A stretch of DNA of 14,775 nt from Pavlovales sp. CCMP2436. Its lineage: Eukaryota > Haptophyta > Pavlovophyceae > Pavlovales. Below are positions 14,201-14,775 of this stretch, piece after piece. The position numbers were made by a program, and so were the translations under genes. Where the stretch lies: NCBI GenBank assembly GCA_026770615.1, contig MU631854.1:7039-21813 (forward strand), read 5' to 3'. The notes beneath the pieces were generated by a model, which worked only from the letters and a program-made list of their open reading frames with translations, did not search any database and had not been told where the DNA came from. Each line of letters opens with the position of its first letter. Within the stretch, counting starts at the first letter, position 1.

Positions 14201-14703
14201 TCAGAGCATGTCATCCTGGAACTGCTCGAAGCCGCCGGCCGCGCCCGCGTCTCGCGCGCCGAGCGAGTTGCGCACACCGCCCTGCGCAGAAGACTGGGGC
14301 TGGGTCCGCGGCGCGCCCTCGTCGCCGTCGTAGTTTCGACCGTAGCCGCCGCCCCCACCCCCGCCGCCGCCGCCGCCCCCGAACCCGCCGCTGCCACCCC
14401 GGGCCGCCGTCTCGCGCTTGGGCACGTCGCGCTGCCGAAAGGCAAAGAGGCCACGCGCAAAATCGCGGCAAAAATCCGAAACTTTTTCGAGCGCGTTTTC
14501 GCAGAAATCGCGCGCGTTAGAAAGCGAGAAAGGGAGGGAAAACGAGGAGGGGCGCGTTGAGCTGCCGCCACTGCGCCGGGAGAGGAAGCGCACGCCTAGG
14601 AAGGCGGCGGCTGCGGCGGCGGCGAGGGCGACGATGACCGCGAAGGCGCTAAAAAGGGCCGAGCCGACCCCCGACTCGTGATTCCCCGTTTTGGTAAAGT
14701 GCC
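14201..14703 (-). CDS. Single-pass membrane protein, C-terminal exon (partial)
   Basis: The minus-strand frame gives about 166 residues ending in QFQDDML and TGA (14203-14201). Residues 1-11 (HFTKTGNHESG) look luminal or extracellular. Residues about 12-37 are a clear membrane helix (GSALFSAFAVIVALAAAAAA then FLGV). RFLSRRS follows, a positive-inside flank. The cytosolic tail has a basic/aromatic part, a run of 12 Gly near 14345-14380, YGRNYDGDEG, and an acidic end. Codon third positions are overwhelmingly G or C. The exon start at 14703 is set by a pyrimidine-rich stretch ending in CACAG. The tail's Tyr and acidic/Leu motifs could be sorting signals (inference). The family is not recognised. 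A 162-nt in-frame segment (14593-14432) may be an intron (see findings). Confidence 0.6.
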
Positions 14704-14775
14704 CTGTGCACGTGAGTAGGAAGGGGGAGGGGGAAGGGGAGGGCGGGGGGGGGGGGGGGGGGGGGTGTGTGGTGA
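14704..14775 (-). other. Intron 3' end with long C/T tract (minus strand), runs off the window
   Basis: On the minus strand this is 21 consecutive C, then mixed C/T blocks, CTACTCAC (a possible branch site) and the acceptor CACAG at 14704. On the plus strand it is a G21 run (14745-14765) with further G blocks, able to form G-quadruplexes. Homopolymer length here is likely unreliable in sequencing. Confidence 0.5.

Noticed and set aside
14153..14560. 135-codon plus-strand frame, Ala-rich
   Set aside because: It is antisense to the membrane-protein exon. The minus frame has a proper transmembrane helix and continues upstream to a splice acceptor. The GGTAAAGT donor-like word near 14694 on the plus strand keeps a small doubt.

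Overview
The window looks like nuclear DNA of a GC-rich unicellular eukaryote, most likely an alga of the haptophyte or pelagophyte/stramenopile kind (inference). The reasons are spliced, very high-GC3 coding exons, an ankyrin protein of the 'YAHEHGCPW' type, F-box/kelch genes, and a dense mix of non-LTR retrotransposon debris and short dispersed repeats. There are no operons, Shine-Dalgarno sites, CRISPR arrays or recognisable tRNA/rRNA genes.

Layout. (1) 7-405 (+): last exon of a Na+/Ca2+ exchanger (NCX/NCKX type). (2) 406-2272: non-coding repeat territory. It holds several copies of a short dispersed element (left-end core GATTCAAGCTGGCG), a GC-rich tandem array with a unit near 184 bp, and a perfect 12-bp-arm palindrome. 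(3) 2273-3793 (-): a complete 506-codon ankyrin-repeat protein with a weak F-box-like N terminus. (4) 3850-8164: a retrotransposon graveyard. It contains an RTE-like 3' end (A), a 517-bp unit in near-identical tandem duplicate (F2a, F2b), another RTE-like fragment (B) bracketed by 55-bp perfect direct repeats, a 5'-truncated reverse transcriptase copy with GVKQGD and YADD motifs (C), and an inverted, longer copy of the 517-bp family (F2c) carrying a Lys/Ala/Glu-rich open frame without a start codon. (5) 8165-9857: non-coding, with dispersed repeats, four E2F-like motifs beside a 10-bp-phased A/T tract, and one short-element copy flanked by a 12-bp target-site duplication. (6) 9858-11138 (+): intact F-box/kelch gene. 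(7) 11139-12427: intergenic, with three GC-rich hairpins in about 220 bp. (8) 12428-13706 (+): paralogous F-box/kelch copy broken by one nonsense codon and one frameshift. (9) 14201-14703 (-): last exon of a single-pass membrane protein, preceded by a pyrimidine-rich intron end that runs off the window.

How the parts relate. The two kelch genes are a tandem duplication in which one copy has decayed. F-box/kelch and F-box/ankyrin proteins are typical substrate adaptors of SCF ubiquitin ligases, so three of the five loci could serve ubiquitin-dependent turnover (inference). The mobile DNA falls into three families: an RTE-like LINE with a CATAA-type tail, an (ACTA)n-tailed family that may carry its own ORF, and a short element. 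The short element's conserved end, read on the minus strand, finishes in ATCATAA like the LINE, so LINE-driven mobilisation is plausible.
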